A DNA stretch of 64,000 bases from Rheinheimera sp. EpRS3. Its GTDB lineage: Bacteria; Pseudomonadota; Gammaproteobacteria; Enterobacterales; Alteromonadaceae. Location of the stretch: assembly GCF_001513785.1 (NCBI RefSeq), contig NZ_LNQS01000001.1:682001-746000 (forward strand), given 5' to 3'. The notes below the pieces were generated by a model that saw only the letters and a list, made by a program, of their open reading frames with translations, was not told the DNA's origin and ran no database searches. Positions within the stretch are counted from its first letter, which is position 1; every line of letters starts with the position of its first letter. The translations under genes and the position numbers were made by a program. Positions 1 to 8,970 of this stretch are shown in pieces.

Positions 1-1
1 T

Positions 2-193
2 GCCAGTATGGACCCGCTGATTTTACACCTGGCGCTGGTATCAGCCGATCCGGTCGCCGACAGCGCCCGCTTAATCGCCGCCGGCGCCAGCCATGTTACC
101 GATGTACACCTGAACGACGGTTCACACCTGGCCATGTTGCGCGACCCCTGGGGCTTAGCACTGCAACTGTGCCGGCGCGGTGCTGGCAGGTAA
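2..193 (+). CDS. VOC-family (glyoxalase-like) protein, C-terminal fragment
   Basis: The reading frame is open from the first bases of the window, so this is the 3' end of a gene that starts upstream; an internal ATG at 8 is not a convincing start. The visible residues end in LRDPWGLALQLCRR, the typical last strand of vicinal-oxygen-chelate (glyoxalase/bleomycin-resistance) proteins, where a DPxG turn precedes the final strand. The fragment also has the helix and strand pattern expected just before it (DSARLIAAGA). Substrate and metal cannot be told from the fragment. Family call is by pattern only. Confidence 0.6.
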   Translation, partial: ASMDPLILHLALVSADPVADSARLIAAGASHVTDVHLNDGSHLAMLRDPWGLALQLCRRGAGR

Positions 194-228
194 AACAGTG
201 TGTTATAGCGGTTGAAACTACATTAGTT

Positions 229-253
229 ATGAATAAATTATTCATATATGAAT
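229..253. promoter_or_regulatory. Overlapping AT-rich palindromes upstream of the D-lactate dehydrogenase gene
   Basis: Positions 229-245 form a palindrome with 8-bp arms (ATGAATAA / TTATTCAT) around one base, and 240-253 form a perfect 14-bp palindrome (ATTCATATATGAAT). The half-site ATGAAT thus occurs three times in alternating orientation about 90-110 bp before the dehydrogenase start. This looks like an operator for a dimeric repressor. The half-sites resemble ArgR boxes, but the central spacing is one base too long. The regulator is unknown. Confidence 0.35.
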
Positions 254-340
254 TTATATAGCAAAAAATTTATGCAAGCGGCGCGCGAATACCGTATTAT
301 CGGTTAATCTAGGTTTAGTTTTTCAGCGCCAGAGGTTTGC

Positions 341-3091
341 ATGCAACCGCAGTTTATTCAGGCCGTTAAACAGCTTATTCCGGCTGAGCGTTATTTTGAC
401 GACCCTATCGCTACGCTTGCCTTTGGCACTGACGCCAGCTTTTACCGTATGCTGCCTAAATTAGTGCTGCGCATTGAAAGCGAAGCTGAAGTGGTGGCGC
501 TGCTAAAACTGGCAAACGACTTTAAGGTTGCGCTAACCTTTCGCGCCGCCGGCACCAGTTTATCCGGCCAGGCGGTAACCGATTCTGTGCTGCTGGTGCT
601 GGGCGAAAACTGGCAACAGCGTGAAGTGCGCGGTTTAGGTGAGCAAATACGGCTGCAGCCCGGTGTTATCGGCGCTGCGGCTAACAATGTACTGACAAAG
701 TTTCAGCGCAAAATCGGCCCTGATCCGGCGTCAATTAACAGCTGCAAAATCGGCGGTATTGTCGCAAATAACGCCAGCGGTATGTGCTGCGGCACGGCGC
801 ATAACAGTTTTAATACGCTCTCAGCAATGCGGCTGGTATTGTTTGACGGCACCGTGCTGGATACTGAAGATACGCAAAGCGTAGCGGCGTTTCGCCAGAC
901 ACATGCCAAACTTTTAGCCGAGCTGGCGCTGCTGGGCAAACAAACTCAGGATAACCCTGAACTTAGTGCAAGAATTCGTCATAAGTACCGCTTAAAAAAT
1001 ACCACCGGTTTTTCACTCAATGCGCTAACCGAATTTACCGACCCTATCGATATCCTGACCCATTTAATGGTCGGCTCTGAAGGCTGCCTGGGTTTTATCA
1101 GCGCTGTGACGTACAACACCGTGCCGGATTATCCACACCGGGCCAGCGCGTTGCTGGTGTTTCCGTCAGTGGAAAGCTGCTGCCGTGCCGTTACGGTATT
1201 AAAGCAACAGCCGGTATCGGCGGTAGAGCTGCTGGATCGGCGCAGCCTGCGCTCGGTAGAACATAAGCCGGGCATGCCAGCCTGGGTAAAGGGTTTGTCT
1301 GATAATGCCTGTGCTTTGCTGATAGAAAGTACGGCGATAAACGGCACCATATTGCAACAGCAACTGGCACAGGTACGAAGTGCTTTAACCGCTTTTGCGC
1401 TGGAGCAGCAGGTCGATTTTAGTACTGACGCAGCCGTATACAACCAGCTATGGGCTATCCGCAAAGGTACTTTCCCGGCAGTAGGAGCGGTGCGTAAAAC
1501 TGGCACGACAGTGATTATTGAAGATGTTACTTTTCCGGTTGAGCAACTGGCTGAAGGGGTATCGCGGCTACAGCAGTTGTTTGATAAGTACTACTACCAT
1601 GAAGCGATTATTTTTGGCCACGCCTTAGAGGGCAACCTGCATTTTGTTTTTACGCAGGGCTTTGATGATGCCACCCAGGTTGCACGTTACGATGCCTTTA
1701 TGCAGGAGGTGGCGCAACTGGTGGCGGTAGAGTTTGGTGGCTCACTTAAAGCTGAACATGGCACTGGCCGTAATATGGCACCTTTTGTTGAGCTGGAGTG
1801 GGGCACAGAGGCCTATACACTGATGTGGCAGATTAAAAAGCTGCTGGATCCGCAGCATATTTTAAACCCGGACGTCGTGCTAAGTTACAACAGCCAGTTG
1901 CATTTGCAAAACCTTAAACCCTTACCTGCCACTAACCCGCTGGTAGATAAATGTATTGAATGCGGCTTTTGTGAGCCGGTGTGCCCGTCACGCAAACTAA
2001 CGCTCACGCCACGCCAGCGTATTGTTACCCAGCGCGAGATTTCGCATTTACAACGCAGTGGTGATGAGCCAGAGCGGTTAGCTGAACTTAGCAACGCTTA
2101 TCAGTATGCCGGTAACGACACCTGTGCCGCCTGCGGTATGTGCAGCACTGCCTGCCCGGTGGGCATTAATACCGGCGACCTTACCCGGCAATTACGGGCG
2201 GAACATAATCGCCCCTGGCAGGGGCTGGCGGCTTTTATGGCCCGGCATTTTACGGCGGTATCGGCTATGGCCCGTGCTGGCCTGGGAATAGGCAGTACGC
2301 TGGCTAAATTGCTGCCGCTACGTGCGTTGTGGCATAGCGCTATGCCAACTGCGAACTATAACAATGTGCTGCCAATGGCCCATGCAGATACCCAGCTGAA
2401 ACCCGTTATTTATTTAGCCAGCTGCTCTGGCCGGGTTATGGCGCCCCAGGCTAATAGCAAAGATAAACGTAGTTTGCAGCAGGTAAGCGCCCACTTACTG
2501 GCTAAAGCCGGTTATCAGCTGATAATGCCTGAGGGTCTTGGCAGCCAGTGCTGCGGCATGCCGTTTCAATCGAAGGGCCAGTTTGCTGTTGCCACGCAAA
2601 AACAGCGTGAGCTGGAGCAGTGGCTACTCGACGTAAGTAATAATGGTGAAATCCCTATTTTATCCGATACCAGCCCGTGCAGCTTAACCCTACAGGGCAA
2701 ACTTGATGACAGGCTCAGTATTTTCGACAGCGTCGATTTTTTGCATGATAAGGTGCTGCCTAAGCTGAATATTACGCCGCTTAATGAGCCGGTAGCACTG
2801 CATATTACCTGCAGCGCCAGCCAGCTGGGCCAGGCAGATAAACTAAAACAGTTGCTTAAGGCTTGCAGTAATACTGTCGTGATCCCCGAAGGCATCAGTT
2901 GCTGTGGCTTTGCCGGCGATAAAGGTTTTGTCTTGCCAGAGCTAAATGCCTCGGCGTTGTCTGGCTTAAAGCAGCAGGTAAGTGAGTGCTCGCAAGGGGT
3001 GTCAACCAGCCGTACTTGTGAGATAGGCTTATCACGGCATAGTGGTATTGAGTATCAGCATCTGGTGTATTTGCTGGATAAATGCTCTTAG
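341..3091 (+). CDS. D-lactate dehydrogenase type FAD/4Fe-4S oxidoreductase
   Basis: A 916-residue protein combining an N-terminal FAD-binding domain (RAAGTSLSGQ at 68-77, the PP-loop of the VAO/GlcD family), an FAD-linked oxidase C-terminal domain, and a ferredoxin plus CCG-domain unit. Two CxxCxxCxxxC(P) clusters start at C538 and C595, and two cysteine-rich CCG motifs lie near 737 and 854. This architecture is that of the respiratory quinone- or cytochrome-linked D-lactate dehydrogenase of Shewanella and Pseudomonas (Dld-II), which oxidises D-lactate to pyruvate at the inner membrane. Some relatives use D-2-hydroxyglutarate or glycolate, so the substrate is inferred. The start follows an AGAGG ribosome site at 331-335. 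It is transcribed alone, convergent with luxS. Confidence 0.85.
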   Translation: MQPQFIQAVKQLIPAERYFDDPIATLAFGTDASFYRMLPKLVLRIESEAEVVALLKLANDFKVALTFRAAGTSLSGQAVTDSVLLVLGENWQQREVRGLGEQIRLQPGVIGAAANNVLTKFQRKIGPDPASINSCKIGGIVANNASGMCCGTAHNSFNTLSAMRLVLFDGTVLDTEDTQSVAAFRQTHAKLLAELALLGKQTQDNPELSARIRHKYRLKNTTGFSLNALTEFTDPIDILTHLMVGSEGCLGFISAVTYNTVPDYPHRASALLVFPSVESCCRAVTVLKQQPVSAVELLDRRSLRSVEHKPGMPAWVKGLSDNACALLIESTAINGTILQQQLAQVRSALTAFALEQQVDFSTDAAVYNQLWAIRKGTFPAVGAVRKTGTTVIIEDVTFPVEQLAEGVSRLQQLFDKYYYHEAIIFGHALEGNLHFVFTQGFDDATQVARYDAFMQEVAQLVAVEFGGSLKAEHGTGRNMAPFVELEWGTEAYTLMWQIKKLLDPQHILNPDVVLSYNSQLHLQNLKPLPATNPLVDKCIECGFCEPVCPSRKLTLTPRQRIVTQREISHLQRSGDEPERLAELSNAYQYAGNDTCAACGMCSTACPVGINTGDLTRQLRAEHNRPWQGLAAFMARHFTAVSAMARAGLGIGSTLAKLLPLRALWHSAMPTANYNNVLPMAHADTQLKPVIYLASCSGRVMAPQANSKDKRSLQQVSAHLLAKAGYQLIMPEGLGSQCCGMPFQSKGQFAVATQKQRELEQWLLDVSNNGEIPILSDTSPCSLTLQGKLDDRLSIFDSVDFLHDKVLPKLNITPLNEPVALHITCSASQLGQADKLKQLLKACSNTVVIPEGISCCGFAGDKGFVLPELNASALSGLKQQVSECSQGVSTSRTCEIGLSRHSGIEYQHLVYLLDKCS

Positions 3092-3137
3092 CGGGTTTTT
3101 AACTGAAGTGAGTCATCGGGATCGAGCTTCGGGTCGA

Positions 3138-3270
3138 CAACTGACAACACGAAAAGACGCCGTAGATACCTCCCTGTAGGCTCCTCTGTGGCATCCCTGC
3201 CACAGACGCTTTTCTTAATTGTCAGTTGCCTCACCGCGTCTTTTCGTGTTGTTGGCAATTGAAGCCAACA
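3138..3270. repeat. Nested inverted-repeat element between dld-type gene and luxS
   Basis: A perfect 17-bp inverted repeat (arms 3144-3160 and 3236-3252, GCGTCTTTTCGTGTTGT) encloses a further 9-bp perfect hairpin (3185-3193 / 3198-3206, TCTGTGGCA). A second nested pair (CAACTGACAA at 3138-3147 against TTGTCAGTTG at 3219-3228) competes with the outer stem. A short GTTGGC / GCCAAC stem follows. The arms are far too long and G/C-mixed for a plain terminator, and there is no coding frame. It may be a palindromic intergenic repeat or a small non-autonomous element; it may also end transcription of the two convergent genes. Confidence 0.6.
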
Positions 3271-3298
3271 TGCGATACCGGTCAGACGCCGCTAAGTA

Positions 3299-3808
3299 TT
3301 ACAGCTTATTTAAAATTTCAGCCGGCAAGGCCAGCTCGTCATTGCGGTTTACGCCGACACCACGGTTAAGAATATTCTTGGCAATCTGCTTAGCTTCTTC
3401 CAGCGAGTGCATTTGCGCCGTGCCGCACTGGTAAATATTCAGCTCCGGGATATCGCTCTGGCTGGCAACATGCAGCACATCGTCCATCGCCGCTTGCCAG
3501 GCTTTGGCGACACGTTGCTCGTCCGGTGTGCCAATTAAGCTCATATAAAAGCCGGTACGACAGCCCATCGGCGAAATGTCGATAATTTCTACGTCATTGC
3601 CATTTAAATGATCGCGCATAAAACCGGCAAATAAATGCTCCAGCGTATGAATACCTTTTTCTGACAGAATTTCTTCATTTGGTACGCAAAAACGCAAATC
3701 AAATACCGTGATGGCATCGCCCTTTGGCGTATTCATTTTCTTTGCTACGCGCACAGCGGGGGCTTTCATAATGGTATGGTCTACGGTGAAACTGTCGAGT
3801 AATGGCAT
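3299..3808 (-). CDS. luxS: S-ribosylhomocysteine lyase LuxS
   Basis: Cleaves S-ribosylhomocysteine to homocysteine and DPD, the precursor of autoinducer-2, in the activated methyl cycle. The 169-residue protein is within the normal family length. The metal-binding motif HTLEH is at 54-58 and the third ligand is C128 in [17 protein letters not shown] at 81-88 is also diagnostic. A GAGGGT ribosome site precedes the ATG. It is divergent from dnaK; a TATAAT box on the minus strand at 3851-3846 lies suitably upstream, but no matching -35 is clear. Presence of luxS implies that AI-2 is made; it does not show that this organism uses it for signalling. Confidence 0.97.
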   Translation of the reverse strand: MPLLDSFTVDHTIMKAPAVRVAKKMNTPKGDAITVFDLRFCVPNEEILSEKGIHTLEHLFAGFMRDHLNGNDVEIIDISPMGCRTGFYMSLIGTPDEQRVAKAWQAAMDDVLHVASQSDIPELNIYQCGTAQMHSLEEAKQIAKNILNRGVGVNRNDELALPAEILNKL

Positions 3809-3956
3809 AATAACACCCTCAAAATAAATGCTACAGATGGCGGCTATTATAGGCAGGTAACACCGGATAAGTTAACCGTTATCGGCAGATAACAGCGTTA
3901 AACCGGCGCTAAAACCGGATTAACTGCGCAGATGGCAAAATTTTTAATCTAATAAC

Positions 3957-3985
3957 CTTGAATGGATCAGGGCTAATCCCCATTA
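3957..3985 (+). promoter_or_regulatory. Sigma-32 heat-shock promoter of dnaK
   Basis: CTTGAA at 3957-3962 and CCCCATTA at 3978-3985 are separated by 15 bases. This matches the RpoH consensus (CTTGAA, 13-15 bases, CCCCATNT) at all but one position of the core. It lies about 50 bases before the dnaK ATG. A +strand ORF that appears to begin inside this promoter at 3958 is therefore not the real start of dnaK. Confidence 0.9.
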
Positions 3986-4035
3986 ATCGCTCAACGCAAT
4001 TTGTGATTGTTCAGAATATTAAGTGGAGTGTAGTT

Positions 4036-5946
4036 ATGGGCAGAATTATCGGTATTGACTTAGGTACAACCAACTCTTGTGTTGCGGTTTTAGATGGCGA
4101 CAAACCACGCGTATTAGAAAACGCTGAAGGTACCCGTACCACGCCCTCTATTATTGCTTACGCTGAAGATGGCGAAGTATTAGTTGGCCAACCGGCAAAA
4201 CGCCAGGCAGTTACCAACCCGAAAAATACCTTATTCGCGATTAAGCGTTTAATTGGCCGTCGCTTTGAAGATGAAGAAGTACAACGCGACATTAAAATTA
4301 TGCCTTACGCTATCGTAAAAGCAGATAATGGCGATGCCTGGGTTGAAGTTAAAGGCAAAAAGTTAGCCGCGCCACAAATTTCAGCTGAAGTGCTGAAAAA
4401 GATGAAGAAAACTGCAGAAGATTTCTTAGGTGAAGCGGTAACTGCAGCAGTAATTACGGTACCAGCATACTTTAACGATGCACAGCGCCAGGCAACCAAA
4501 GATGCCGGCCGCATTGCAGGCTTAGACGTAAAACGTATTATCAACGAGCCAACCGCAGCGGCGCTGGCTTATGGTATGGATAAGAAGAAAGGCGACACCA
4601 AGGTTGCGGTATATGACTTAGGTGGTGGTACTTTCGATATTTCTATCATTGAAATTGACGATGTAGACGGCGAGCAAACCTTTGAAGTACTGGCCACTAA
4701 CGGTGACACTCACTTAGGTGGTGAAGACTTTGATAACCGTTTAATCAACTATTTAGTTGAAGAATTTAAAAAAGAGCAGGGCATTGACCTGCGTAACGAC
4801 CCATTGGCGATGCAGCGCTTAAAAGAGTCTGCTGAAAAAGCTAAGATTGAGCTGTCGTCAGCATCACAAACTGAAGTGAACCTGCCGTACATTACTGCTG
4901 ATGCCTCAGGCCCGAAACACCTGAACATCAAAGTAACCCGTGCCAAGCTGGAATCTTTAGTAGAAGACTTAATTCAGCGCACTATCGAGCCGCTGAAGCA
5001 AGCATTGAAAGACGCTGATTTAAGCGTAGGTGAAATTAACGACATCATTCTGGTGGGCGGCCAAACACGGATGCCAAAAGTACAGGAAGCGGTAACGGCT
5101 TTCTTTGGCAAAGAACCGCGTAAAGACGTTAACCCGGATGAAGCGGTAGCAGTAGGTGCGGCTATTCAGGGCGCGGTACTGTCAGGTGATGTTAAAGACG
5201 TATTGCTGCTTGACGTTACTCCACTGTCACTGGGTATTGAAACCATGGGCAGCGTAATGACAGCGTTGATTGAGAAAAACACCACGATCCCAACGAAGAA
5301 ATCGCAGGTGTTCTCAACTGCTGAAGACAACCAGTCTGCAGTAACGATTCACGTGCTGCAGGGCGAGCGTAAGCGCGCTTCTGACAATAAGTCACTGGGT
5401 CAGTTTAACTTAGAGGGCATTCGCGGCGGTCGTCGTGGCGAGCCACAAATCGAAGTAGTATTCGATTTAGACGCCGACGGTATTTTGCATGTGTCTGCTA
5501 AAGATAAAGATACCGGTAAAGAGCAAAAAATCACCATCAAGGCCAACTCAGGTTTGAGTGACGAAGAAATTCAGGCCATGGTACGCGATGCTGAAGCGCA
5601 CGCTGAAGACGATAAAAAGTTTGAAGAGTTAGTGCAAACCCGTAACCAGGCCGATGCGATGGTTCACGCCACCCGCAAACAACTGGAAGAAGTGGGCACA
5701 GCACTGGCAGCAAATGATAAAGAAGCCATTGAAACGGCAATCAAAGAGCTGGAAGCTGTATTAAAAGGCAGCGACAAAGCGGCAATTGATGAGAAGTCTC
5801 AGGCACTTATTCAGGCATCACAAAAGCTGATGGAAGCGGCTCAGGCCAAAGCCCAGCAAGGCGGCAGTGACGCAGGGCAGCAGGCTGGCGGCAACGACGA
5901 CGTGGTTGATGCTGAGTTTGAAGAAGTGAAAGACGACAAAAAATAA
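4036..5946 (+). CDS. dnaK: Chaperone DnaK (Hsp70)
   Basis: ATP-dependent cytosolic chaperone that works with DnaJ and GrpE and controls the heat-shock sigma factor. The 636-residue protein begins [17 protein letters not shown], the phosphate-1 loop of the Hsp70 ATPase; DLGGGTFD and the linker [15 protein letters not shown] follow, and the C-terminal tail [12 protein letters not shown] is the acidic EEVD-like end of bacterial DnaK. The frame is open 26 codons further upstream, but the ATG at 4036 matches family starts and follows AAGTGGAG at 4021-4028, whereas the upstream ATG-like start lies inside the sigma-32 promoter. dnaJ follows 63 bases downstream; grpE is not in the window. Confidence 0.99.
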   Translation: MGRIIGIDLGTTNSCVAVLDGDKPRVLENAEGTRTTPSIIAYAEDGEVLVGQPAKRQAVTNPKNTLFAIKRLIGRRFEDEEVQRDIKIMPYAIVKADNGDAWVEVKGKKLAAPQISAEVLKKMKKTAEDFLGEAVTAAVITVPAYFNDAQRQATKDAGRIAGLDVKRIINEPTAAALAYGMDKKKGDTKVAVYDLGGGTFDISIIEIDDVDGEQTFEVLATNGDTHLGGEDFDNRLINYLVEEFKKEQGIDLRNDPLAMQRLKESAEKAKIELSSASQTEVNLPYITADASGPKHLNIKVTRAKLESLVEDLIQRTIEPLKQALKDADLSVGEINDIILVGGQTRMPKVQEAVTAFFGKEPRKDVNPDEAVAVGAAIQGAVLSGDVKDVLLLDVTPLSLGIETMGSVMTALIEKNTTIPTKKSQVFSTAEDNQSAVTIHVLQGERKRASDNKSLGQFNLEGIRGGRRGEPQIEVVFDLDADGILHVSAKDKDTGKEQKITIKANSGLSDEEIQAMVRDAEAHAEDDKKFEELVQTRNQADAMVHATRKQLEEVGTALAANDKEAIETAIKELEAVLKGSDKAAIDEKSQALIQASQKLMEAAQAKAQQGGSDAGQQAGGNDDVVDAEFEEVKDDKK

Positions 5947-5959
5947 TTAAGGTTTAACC

Positions 5960-5990
5960 GGGCTGTAGTAAACTGCAGCCCCTTTAACAT
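5960..5990 (+). other. Hairpin between dnaK and dnaJ
   Basis: Bases 5960-5969 (GGGCTGTAGT) pair with 5972-5981 (ACTGCAGCCC) with one G-U pair; the innermost pairs would open to give a usable loop. A short CCTTTAAC tract follows rather than a real T-run. It may attenuate read-through or stabilise the dnaK message, lowering dnaJ expression relative to dnaK. Confidence 0.45.
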
Positions 5991-6009
5991 GAGAAGTTAG
6001 CACTAAGCT

Positions 6010-7140
6010 ATGTCGAAGCGTGACTATTATGAAGTACTAGGTGTCGCTAAAGGCGCCGACGATAAAGACATCAAAAAGGCTTATAAACGCCTCGCCATGA
6101 AATTTCACCCGGACAGAACTCAGGGTGACAAAGCCATGGAAGAGAAGTTTAAAGAAGTCCAGGAAGCCTATGAGGTGTTGTCGGATGAGCAAAAACGCGC
6201 AGCCTATGACCGTTATGGCCATGCCGGGGTAGATCCAAACCGCGGTGGCGCTGGTGCAGGCAATGCTGATTTTGGCGATATTTTTGGTGATGTATTCGGT
6301 GATATCTTCGGTGGCGGTGGCCGTCGGGGCCAGTCACGGGCACAACGCGGTTCAGATTTACGCTACAACCTCGAACTGAGTCTGGAAGAGGCGGTACGCG
6401 GCAAATCAGTCGATATTAAAGTACCGACTATGGTCGGTTGTGATATCTGCGATGGCTCGGGTGCGAAAAAAGGCACCTCAGCGAAAAGCTGCCCAACTTG
6501 TCATGGTGCCGGCCAGGTTACTATGCGTCAGGGCTTTTTTGCCGTGCAGCAAACCTGCCCAACCTGTAATGGCCGTGGCAAAATTATTCCTGAACCGTGC
6601 ACTAAGTGTCATGGCGAAGGCCGCGTAGAGAAAACCAAAACGCTGTCGGTGAAAATTCCGGCCGGCGTTGACACTGGTGATCGCATCCGTTTAACCGGTG
6701 AAGGTGAAGCTGGCATGCATGGTGCACCGGCAGGCGACCTGTACGTGCAGGTGCATGTTAAAGAGCACCCGATTTTCGTGCGCGATGGCAACAACCTGTA
6801 CTGCGATGTACCACTGAGTTTCACTATTGCTGCGCTGGGTGGTGAAATTGATGTACCAACGCTGGATGGCCGCGTTAAGCTGAAAATTCCGGCAGAAACA
6901 CAAACCGAAAAAATGTTCCGCCTGCGTGGTAAAGGCGTGCAATCGGTACGTGGTGGCGGCGTGGGAGATCTGGTCTGTAAGGTTGTGATCGAAACTCCGG
7001 TTAACCTGAGTGATAAGCAAAAAGATTTACTGCGTCAGCTGGATGACAGCATGGCGGGTGATGGTGAGGCTAAACACCGGCCTAAATCGAAAGGCTTCTT
7101 TGATGGTGTGAAGAAGTTCTTTGATGATTTAACCAGTTAA
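6010..7140 (+). CDS. dnaJ: Co-chaperone DnaJ (Hsp40, type I)
   Basis: Stimulates DnaK ATP hydrolysis and delivers unfolded substrates. Domain order is complete in 376 residues: J domain with HPD at 33-35, a Gly/Phe-rich linker (about 75-115, repeated [16 protein letters not shown]), four CxxCxGxG zinc repeats from about 144 to 210, and the C-terminal substrate-binding domain. It lies directly behind dnaK and is expected to be read from the same sigma-32 promoter. A strong terminator follows at once. Confidence 0.98.
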   Translation: MSKRDYYEVLGVAKGADDKDIKKAYKRLAMKFHPDRTQGDKAMEEKFKEVQEAYEVLSDEQKRAAYDRYGHAGVDPNRGGAGAGNADFGDIFGDVFGDIFGGGGRRGQSRAQRGSDLRYNLELSLEEAVRGKSVDIKVPTMVGCDICDGSGAKKGTSAKSCPTCHGAGQVTMRQGFFAVQQTCPTCNGRGKIIPEPCTKCHGEGRVEKTKTLSVKIPAGVDTGDRIRLTGEGEAGMHGAPAGDLYVQVHVKEHPIFVRDGNNLYCDVPLSFTIAALGGEIDVPTLDGRVKLKIPAETQTEKMFRLRGKGVQSVRGGGVGDLVCKVVIETPVNLSDKQKDLLRQLDDSMAGDGEAKHRPKSKGFFDGVKKFFDDLTS

Positions 7141-7150
7141 GTTGTAATGA

Positions 7151-7176
7151 AAAACCACCTGCGGGTGGTTTTTTAT
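7151..7176 (+). terminator. Rho-independent terminator of dnaKJ
   Basis: Stem AACCACC (7153-7159) / GGTGGTT (7164-7170) with a TGCG loop, preceded by an A-run and followed by a T-run. It ends the dnaK-dnaJ transcript. Confidence 0.9.
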
Positions 7177-7246
7177 TGCTCAACAGATACAATAACAAGA
7201 CATTGCGGCGCCAGCTGCGGTAAAAGTGTCAAATAAGGATATGCTC

Positions 7247-8047
7247 ATGTTGAAAAAGTTATTACTGCTTACCACCTGTTCTTTACTGATTGTGGCCTGC
7301 GCGCAATCGCCCACCGGGCGGTCTCAACTCATGCTGTTTAGTGATGCTGATTTAGGTAAAATGGGTACGCAAACCTTCGATACCATGAAAGCGGAAACAC
7401 CGATTGTTAAAGATGTAAAAACCAACAACTATGTTAAATGCGTGGCAAACAGCCTGCTGGCTGTAACACCGGACAGTATGCGGGCGCAAAGCTGGGAAAT
7501 TGTGGTATTTGATTCTGACCAGGTCAATGCCTTTGCGTTGCCCGGTGGAAAAATAGGCGTATATACCGGCATGTTAAAATTAGCTGCAAACCAGCACCAG
7601 CTGGCTGCAGTAGTTGGCCATGAAATAGGCCACGTTATTGCCGGCCACAGTAACGAGCGTTTATCAACCACTCAAGGGAAAGATATGGTGCTTGCCGTGA
7701 GTAGTGCTTGGTTAGAAACGAAAGGTGTGCAATATCGACAAGAAATCATGGCCGTGATGGGCGTTGGTGCTCACTATGGCATTGAGTTGCCTTACAGTCG
7801 TGCACACGAGTCAGAATCAGATACGATTGGTTTAGATTTGATGGCCAAAGCTGGTTTTGAGCCACGTGAATCTGTTAATTTGTGGCAAAATATGGCGGCG
7901 TTGGGTGGCAATAACATACCTGAATTCATGTCTACCCATCCATTGGCGGGAACACGGATTAAAGATTTACGCGATAATATGCCGCAAGCAATGAAAACGT
8001 ATAACGACCGCAAAGCCACTGGCGCTTTGCCTAACTGTAAAGTCTGA
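7247..8047 (+). CDS. M48-family zinc metalloprotease, predicted lipoprotein (LoiP/YggG-like)
   Basis: A 266-residue secreted protease. The N-terminus is a lipoprotein signal (hydrophobic stretch ending LIVACAQ, lipobox VAC). The zinc site HEIGH is at 125-129 and the downstream glutamate lies in the SESD segment of AHESESDTIGLDLM near residue 190, both typical of family M48. It most resembles the outer-membrane Loi-type proteases that act in envelope quality control. The frame is open from a GTG at 7226, but ATG 7247 has AAGGA at 7235-7239 at good spacing and gives a clean signal peptide. No clear terminator follows; the next gene is 148 bases away on the same strand. Confidence 0.85.
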   Translation: MLKKLLLLTTCSLLIVACAQSPTGRSQLMLFSDADLGKMGTQTFDTMKAETPIVKDVKTNNYVKCVANSLLAVTPDSMRAQSWEIVVFDSDQVNAFALPGGKIGVYTGMLKLAANQHQLAAVVGHEIGHVIAGHSNERLSTTQGKDMVLAVSSAWLETKGVQYRQEIMAVMGVGAHYGIELPYSRAHESESDTIGLDLMAKAGFEPRESVNLWQNMAALGGNNIPEFMSTHPLAGTRIKDLRDNMPQAMKTYNDRKATGALPNCKV

Positions 8048-8137
8048 TTTTAGCGTCAGCTTGCTTTACAACTTATGATGCCGTAAGTTCAGGTTTAAGA
8101 ATTTTCTTATGCCTGTTATGAAGTTATATTGTTGGAT

Positions 8138-8166
8138 TTGATCTTGCATGTAACTGGCATTACACT
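8138..8166 (+). promoter_or_regulatory. Possible promoter of the HprK-related module
   Basis: TTGATC (8138-8143) and TACACT (8161-8166) are 17 bases apart, a moderate sigma-70 match. The overlapping string at 8133-8148 (TGG, 10 bases, TTGCA spacing) also fits the invariant GG/GC of a sigma-54 site, but lacks the C and A of TGGCAC. Either reading is weak; both sit 30-60 bases before the module. Confidence 0.3.
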
Positions 8167-8195
8167 TTACGCAGTTTGCTTTATGGAATGTAGCT

Positions 8196-8798
8196 ATGGA
8201 ACCTGTTAATGACAAGGAAATGAAGGCAACGCAGTCTGGTCGCAGAAAGTTTTTAATGCGCGCAGGCTTGGGTAGTTTGCCGGTGTTGCTGACACTAAAA
8301 AGTAAATCCGCCTGGGGTACTAGCACGCTTAACTGTTCGTTAAGTGAAAATGCATCACAGATGCAGTCGGTGCAGCCCGATAAGTTTGAACAGTGTCAAA
8401 AAAGTTATGATTCTCATGGCAGTGCTAAACTGTACTTTGAGACTAAAAAGCCGGGTATTGGTGGTGGTAAAGGCGGTTACTTCTATAAATCGGGTAGTAA
8501 GTGGTATAAAAAGTGGCATGGTATCGACATTAACCAAAACACTAAGTTTAATACCATTTTTCAGTATGGCTATAGTGGCACGCTGCGCGAAGCAGTTAAC
8601 CTTGGTGGCAGCAATGCGCTGATCCGTAATATTGCCGCAATTTTCCTGCATGCGTTGTACTATCAGTTAGAAGGTGTCAGCACCAGTATTCCTACGCCTG
8701 ACGAAATAGTAAATGCCTATCAGGGCGCTGTTACTCAGGAGCAGAAAGATCAACTATCGGCTTTACTGGTTTACTATATAGACGGTTACATGGGGTAA
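8196..8798 (+). CDS. Unknown exported protein with Tat-like signal, first gene of the HprK-related module
   Basis: No function recognised. The 200-residue protein has a twin-arginine-like leader: SGRRKFLMRAG at 14-24, a weakly hydrophobic stretch LGSLPVLLTL, then SAWG near 38-41 as a possible cleavage site. Mature residues start with TSTLNCSLSEN. A Gly-Gly-Lys rich, aromatic middle segment (GIGGGKGGYFYKSGSKWYKKWHG) is followed by a more helical half. ATG 8196 has GGAA upstream; ATG 8220 gives a more compact Tat leader but poorer spacing. It is the first gene of a tight cluster with an HprK-related kinase and nucleotidyltransferase, so it may be their target or the structural protein they support. 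That role is inference from position only. Confidence 0.75.
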   Translation: MEPVNDKEMKATQSGRRKFLMRAGLGSLPVLLTLKSKSAWGTSTLNCSLSENASQMQSVQPDKFEQCQKSYDSHGSAKLYFETKKPGIGGGKGGYFYKSGSKWYKKWHGIDINQNTKFNTIFQYGYSGTLREAVNLGGSNALIRNIAAIFLHALYYQLEGVSTSIPTPDEIVNAYQGAVTQEQKDQLSALLVYYIDGYMG

Positions 8799-8802
8799 CC
8801 TG

Positions 8803-8970
8803 ATGGACGTAACCCTGAGTTATGCTGCCTGGCTATCTCAGCAAGCTACAGATAACAACACATTGACGGCAATATTTGACGATGCCAGCAGTGTGTTGTT
8901 TTCAAAACAAGACCACGAAACGCATCTGGTTGGCACAGCAACTGAGGCAAAAGAGCCTGACGTTGACTGA
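8803..8970 (+). CDS. Short overlapping ORF, possible remnant of a PqqD-like chaperone gene
   Basis: A 55-codon frame starts with ATG 4 bases after the stop of the preceding gene and ends inside the kinase gene, overlapping it by roughly 90 bases in another frame. In related clusters I recall, a PqqD-family peptide chaperone of about 90 residues sits here. This product holds a loosely similar pattern (AIFDDASSVLF, then ETHLV) but is too short for a complete PqqD fold and lacks the C-terminal helices. It may be a degraded or frameshifted chaperone gene, a leader for coupled translation, or chance. Confidence 0.3.
   Translation: MDVTLSYAAWLSQQATDNNTLTAIFDDASSVLFSKQDHETHLVGTATEAKEPDVD

Noticed and set aside
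229-245. ArgR box
   Set aside because: Arms resemble ArgR half-sites but the centre has one extra base and the gene is not arginine-related.
3809-3957. MetJ control of luxS
   Set aside because: No tandem AGACGTCT-like boxes are present in the luxS upstream region.
3958-4035. Upstream extension of dnaK by 26 codons
   Set aside because: The extension starts inside the sigma-32 promoter and lacks a ribosome site; ATG 4036 matches all DnaK N-termini.
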